Both the position numbers and the translations under genes were made by a program. This document shows, in pieces, positions 8,268 to 9,849 of a stretch of 9,849 bases of DNA. The notes under the pieces are model-generated. The model was not told the DNA's origin. It worked only from the letters and a program-made list of their open reading frames with translations, and did no database searches. The stretch spans positions 1 to 9,849 of the forward strand of contig JAFAXJ010000638.1 of assembly GCA_019241095.1 (NCBI GenBank), read 5' to 3'. This DNA comes from Verrucomicrobiota bacterium (GTDB lineage Bacteria; Verrucomicrobiota; Verrucomicrobiia; Chthoniobacterales; JAFAMB01). How positions within the stretch are numbered: position 1 is the stretch's first letter; every line of letters begins with the position of its first letter.

Positions 8268-9242
8268 ATGCTCAATAATCTTCCAGACCTCAGACTCATG
8301 ACCCGGGCCGCCAGGCTGTACTATGAGGAAAGACTGATACAGAGCGAGGTGGCCAGCCGGTTAGGCCTCACGCAGGTAGCGGTTTCGCGGCTGCTTAAAA
8401 AAGCGGAAGAGCACGGAATCGTACGAACTACGGTGGTTGCGCCGCCTGGCGCTTTTGCAGAATTGGAAGAACTAATCGAGCACAGGTTCGGGCTTGGCCA
8501 GGTGATCATTGGCGAAGCGACAAATGACTCGGAGGAAGCGGTTCTAGCGGCAATCGGATCTGCTGCGGCCCAGTTTCTTGAATCTACTGTGAAATCGAAA
8601 GAGGTGATTGGAATCTCCTCCTGGAGTAGCTCCCTGCTTTCTACCGTCGCTCAGATGCATCCGGTTCGGAAGGTGGAAAATTGCTTGGTCGTACAAATCT
8701 TGGGGGGAATTGGTAATCCTTCTGCTGAACAACATGCAAATCATTTGGCAGTTCGCCTAGCAAGGTTAGTCCATGGGGATGCGCGCTTTTTGCCGATTCC
8801 AGGCATTGTGGGCTCCATAAGCGCGGCCAAGGTCTTGTTGAAGGATCCAAATGTCAGCAACACGGTAGAACTATTTGAAAAGGTCACCCTGGCGCTGGTG
8901 GGGGTGGGTGCGCTGGAGCCATCGGCTCTGGTTGCGAGCAGCGGGAATATATTCTCCGCGGAAGAACTACAGAGCGCTCAAAAACAAGGCGCGGCAGGGG
9001 ACATTTGCCTGCGGTTTTATGACGCGAAGGGTCAAGCGGTGAAGAGCGCCCTGGATGATCGGGTCATTGGAATGACGCTTGAAGGTTTGCGCCGGGTTCC
9101 AAGATCAGTTGCCATCTGCGGCGGCAGAAGGAAATTCACAACCATTTTGGGAGCAGTACGTGGAAAATGGATAAACACGTTGGTTACCGACCATTACACT
9201 GCGGAACGGTTGGCAAAAGCGCAGCCGGGCAAAGGGAGCTGA
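8268..9242 (+). CDS. SorC/DeoR-class sugar-binding transcriptional regulator
   Basis: This 324-residue protein has an N-terminal helix-turn-helix (about residues 23-46, with SEVASRLGLTQVAVSRLLKKA) joined to a sugar-phosphate-binding domain of the SorC type. Landmarks of that domain are VVQILGGIG (141-149), LVGVGALEPS (210-219), GDI (244-246), RFYD (249-252) and the C-terminal pattern CGGRRKF (284-290) through WINTLVTDHYTAERL (301-315). Members bind phosphorylated sugars or ketoses and act as tetrameric repressors or activators of nearby catabolic genes, for example SorC, DeoR of Bacillus, CggR and EryD. Here the gene follows the kinase on the same strand, so the likely effector is the kinase product or a derivative, and the likely targets are the divergent region upstream of the kinase and its own promoter. 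The start is supported by AGGGGA 8 nt upstream. Confidence 0.95.
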   Translation: MLNNLPDLRLMTRAARLYYEERLIQSEVASRLGLTQVAVSRLLKKAEEHGIVRTTVVAPPGAFAELEELIEHRFGLGQVIIGEATNDSEEAVLAAIGSAAAQFLESTVKSKEVIGISSWSSSLLSTVAQMHPVRKVENCLVVQILGGIGNPSAEQHANHLAVRLARLVHGDARFLPIPGIVGSISAAKVLLKDPNVSNTVELFEKVTLALVGVGALEPSALVASSGNIFSAEELQSAQKQGAAGDICLRFYDAKGQAVKSALDDRVIGMTLEGLRRVPRSVAICGGRRKFTTILGAVRGKWINTLVTDHYTAERLAKAQPGKGS

Positions 9243-9245
9243 GAG

Positions 9246-9279
9246 GGCAGCCGGTTTTCCTGTGGGTTGCCGTCTTCTC
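9246..9279 (+). terminator. Probable intrinsic terminator of kinase-regulator unit
   Basis: GGCAGCC (9246-9252) pairs with GGTTGCC (9265-9271) in seven base pairs including one G-T wobble, with a 12-nt loop. A pyrimidine-rich GTCTTCTCT follows. It starts only 3 nt after the regulator stop codon, the expected place for an operon end. Confidence 0.5.
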
Positions 9280-9336
9280 TGATCATCCCTTAAGCTCCTA
9301 AGTCCCGGATTTCATAAATTCTTTCCAATTCCCTTC

Positions 9337-9401
9337 TTGACAGGGCACGGTAAAGCTTTAGTCTGTGGTTGGATAACGGATAATGAATTTTTATTCAACC
9401 A
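9337..9401 (+). promoter_or_regulatory. Candidate regulated promoter with two palindromes
   Basis: TTGACA (9337-9342) is followed by the perfect 10-bp palindrome TAAAGCTTTA (9351-9360). Next comes an 11-bp inverted repeat with one mismatch, TGGTTGGATAA (9366-9376) and TTATTCAACCA (9391-9401), with a 14-bp spacer. The best -10 at a 16-bp spacing is TAGTCT (9359-9364, three of six). The arrangement resembles a promoter overlapped by operator sites for the small ORF at 9437 and the gene after it. Alternatively, the inverted repeat could form an RNA hairpin, since its mismatch is a G-U pair. Confidence 0.4.
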
Positions 9402-9436
9402 AGGACCCGGCTCTCTTCCCTTCTTAAAATAAAGGT

Positions 9437-9676
9437 ATGCTTACCGAACGCGATCTGAAGCGAAAATCTGTCAAATATCGTGAGGTTCTTCTGCGCCTGA
9501 TCGAATCCTGCGCAAGTGGCCATGCGGACGGCGACCTCTCCCGGCTTGCTGTCCTTAACGTGCTTTACGAGCAAGATAAATGTATTCCAAATAGAGCCAA
9601 TCAGAAACTGGTTCGCAGTTCAAATTATCAGGTCTTCAACCTCGCAAATAACTCACCATTAACCAACAATCATTAA
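9437..9676 (+). CDS. Small hypothetical protein (79 aa)
   Basis: I do not recognise this protein. It is 79 residues long, with a charged helix-prone N-terminal part (MLTERDLKRKSVKYREVLL) and two Cys (25 and 49) and no membrane segment or signal peptide. The first 45 or so codons have base use like the neighbouring genes. The last 25 become rich in Asn, Ser and A/T, ending LTNNH, which looks like either a natural tail or non-coding sequence read through after decay of a longer gene. AAAGG lies only one base before the ATG, too close for an ideal ribosome binding site. It ends 11 nt before the start of the next, exported protein on the same strand, so the two may be co-expressed. It may be a genuine small gene, a remnant, or a chance reading frame. 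Confidence 0.4.
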   Translation: MLTERDLKRKSVKYREVLLRLIESCASGHADGDLSRLAVLNVLYEQDKCIPNRANQKLVRSSNYQVFNLANNSPLTNNH

Positions 9677-9687
9677 ACTTAAGGATA

Positions 9688-9849
9688 ATGCAGTCATCCC
9701 CCATAACTATGAAGCCTCGACACCTTTGTTTGCTCTTATCTGCAACATTATGCGCAACTATGGCTTGGTCCGTTATTCCAGGCTTTACACAGGACGCGTC
9801 GAAACCGCCGGTGCCTTCCGGCAATGTTACCTTTTCATTATGGGGCATT
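9688..9849 (+). CDS. N-terminus of an exported protein, cut by window end
   Basis: The frame runs open from ATG 9688 to the window end, giving 54 residues. AAGGAT (9681-9686) just upstream is a possible though closely spaced ribosome binding site. An internal ATG at 9709 (residue 8, MKPRH) would give a more typical signal peptide: basic residues, then a hydrophobic stretch from about residue 12 to 30, with likely cleavage near PGFTQD. The mature start is a Pro-rich linker (KPPVPSG) followed by a strand-like VTFSLWG. That pattern resembles the first strand of some extracellular solute-binding proteins or secreted carbohydrate enzymes, but too little is present to say. It is close behind the small ORF and may share its promoter. 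Export is fairly likely; function is unknown. Confidence 0.6.
   Translation, partial: MQSSPITMKPRHLCLLLSATLCATMAWSVIPGFTQDASKPPVPSGNVTFSLWGI

Noticed and set aside
9636..9848. A minus-strand open frame at the window end
   Set aside because: It is antisense to the signal-peptide-bearing exported protein and has no features of its own.

Overview
The window is a carbohydrate uptake and catabolism locus from a bacterium of moderate GC content. Most genes have weak or absent Shine-Dalgarno sequences. The proteins recall sugar and polyol loci of soil bacteria. The origin cannot be fixed from the sequence; a soil-type Gram-negative such as a verrucomicrobial or rhizobial relative is only a guess. 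I found no tRNA, rRNA, CRISPR array, transposase or phage gene.

Layout. (1) Positions 1-1553, plus strand: the C-terminal half of a two-domain sugar ABC ATPase whose N-terminal half lies outside the window, followed after 47 nt by a complete short-chain dehydrogenase (SDR). (2) Positions 1554-1790: a convergent gap with a hairpin behind each flanking gene. (3) Positions 1791-6226, minus strand: a four-gene operon transcribed in the order DUF2291 protein, two-domain sugar ATPase, RbsC-type permease, periplasmic RbsB-type sugar-binding protein. This is a complete CUT2 (ribose/xylose-class) importer plus one accessory protein of unknown function. (4) Positions 6227-6675: a 449-bp divergent control region. 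(5) Positions 6676-9242, plus strand: an FGGY kinase related to glycerol kinase but with changed pocket residues, then a SorC/DeoR-class sugar-sensing regulator and a probable terminator. (6) Positions 9272-9849: a region with palindromic elements, a small unrecognised ORF, and the start of an exported protein cut by the window end.

How it may work (inference): the binding protein captures a small sugar or sugar alcohol, and the ATPase-permease pair imports it with help from the DUF2291 protein. The SDR oxidises a polyol (or reduces a ketose), the kinase phosphorylates the product, and the regulator senses a phosphorylated intermediate to control the divergent promoters. The binding-protein pocket looks ribose-like, while the kinase is glycerol-kinase-like without the full glycerol pocket. 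A tetritol, pentitol or ketopentose is therefore a reasonable substrate class; the exact compound is not determinable here.

The most interesting points are the DUF2291 accessory protein, the altered kinase pocket, the palindromes in the control regions, and the presence of two distinct CUT2 systems facing each other around the SDR.
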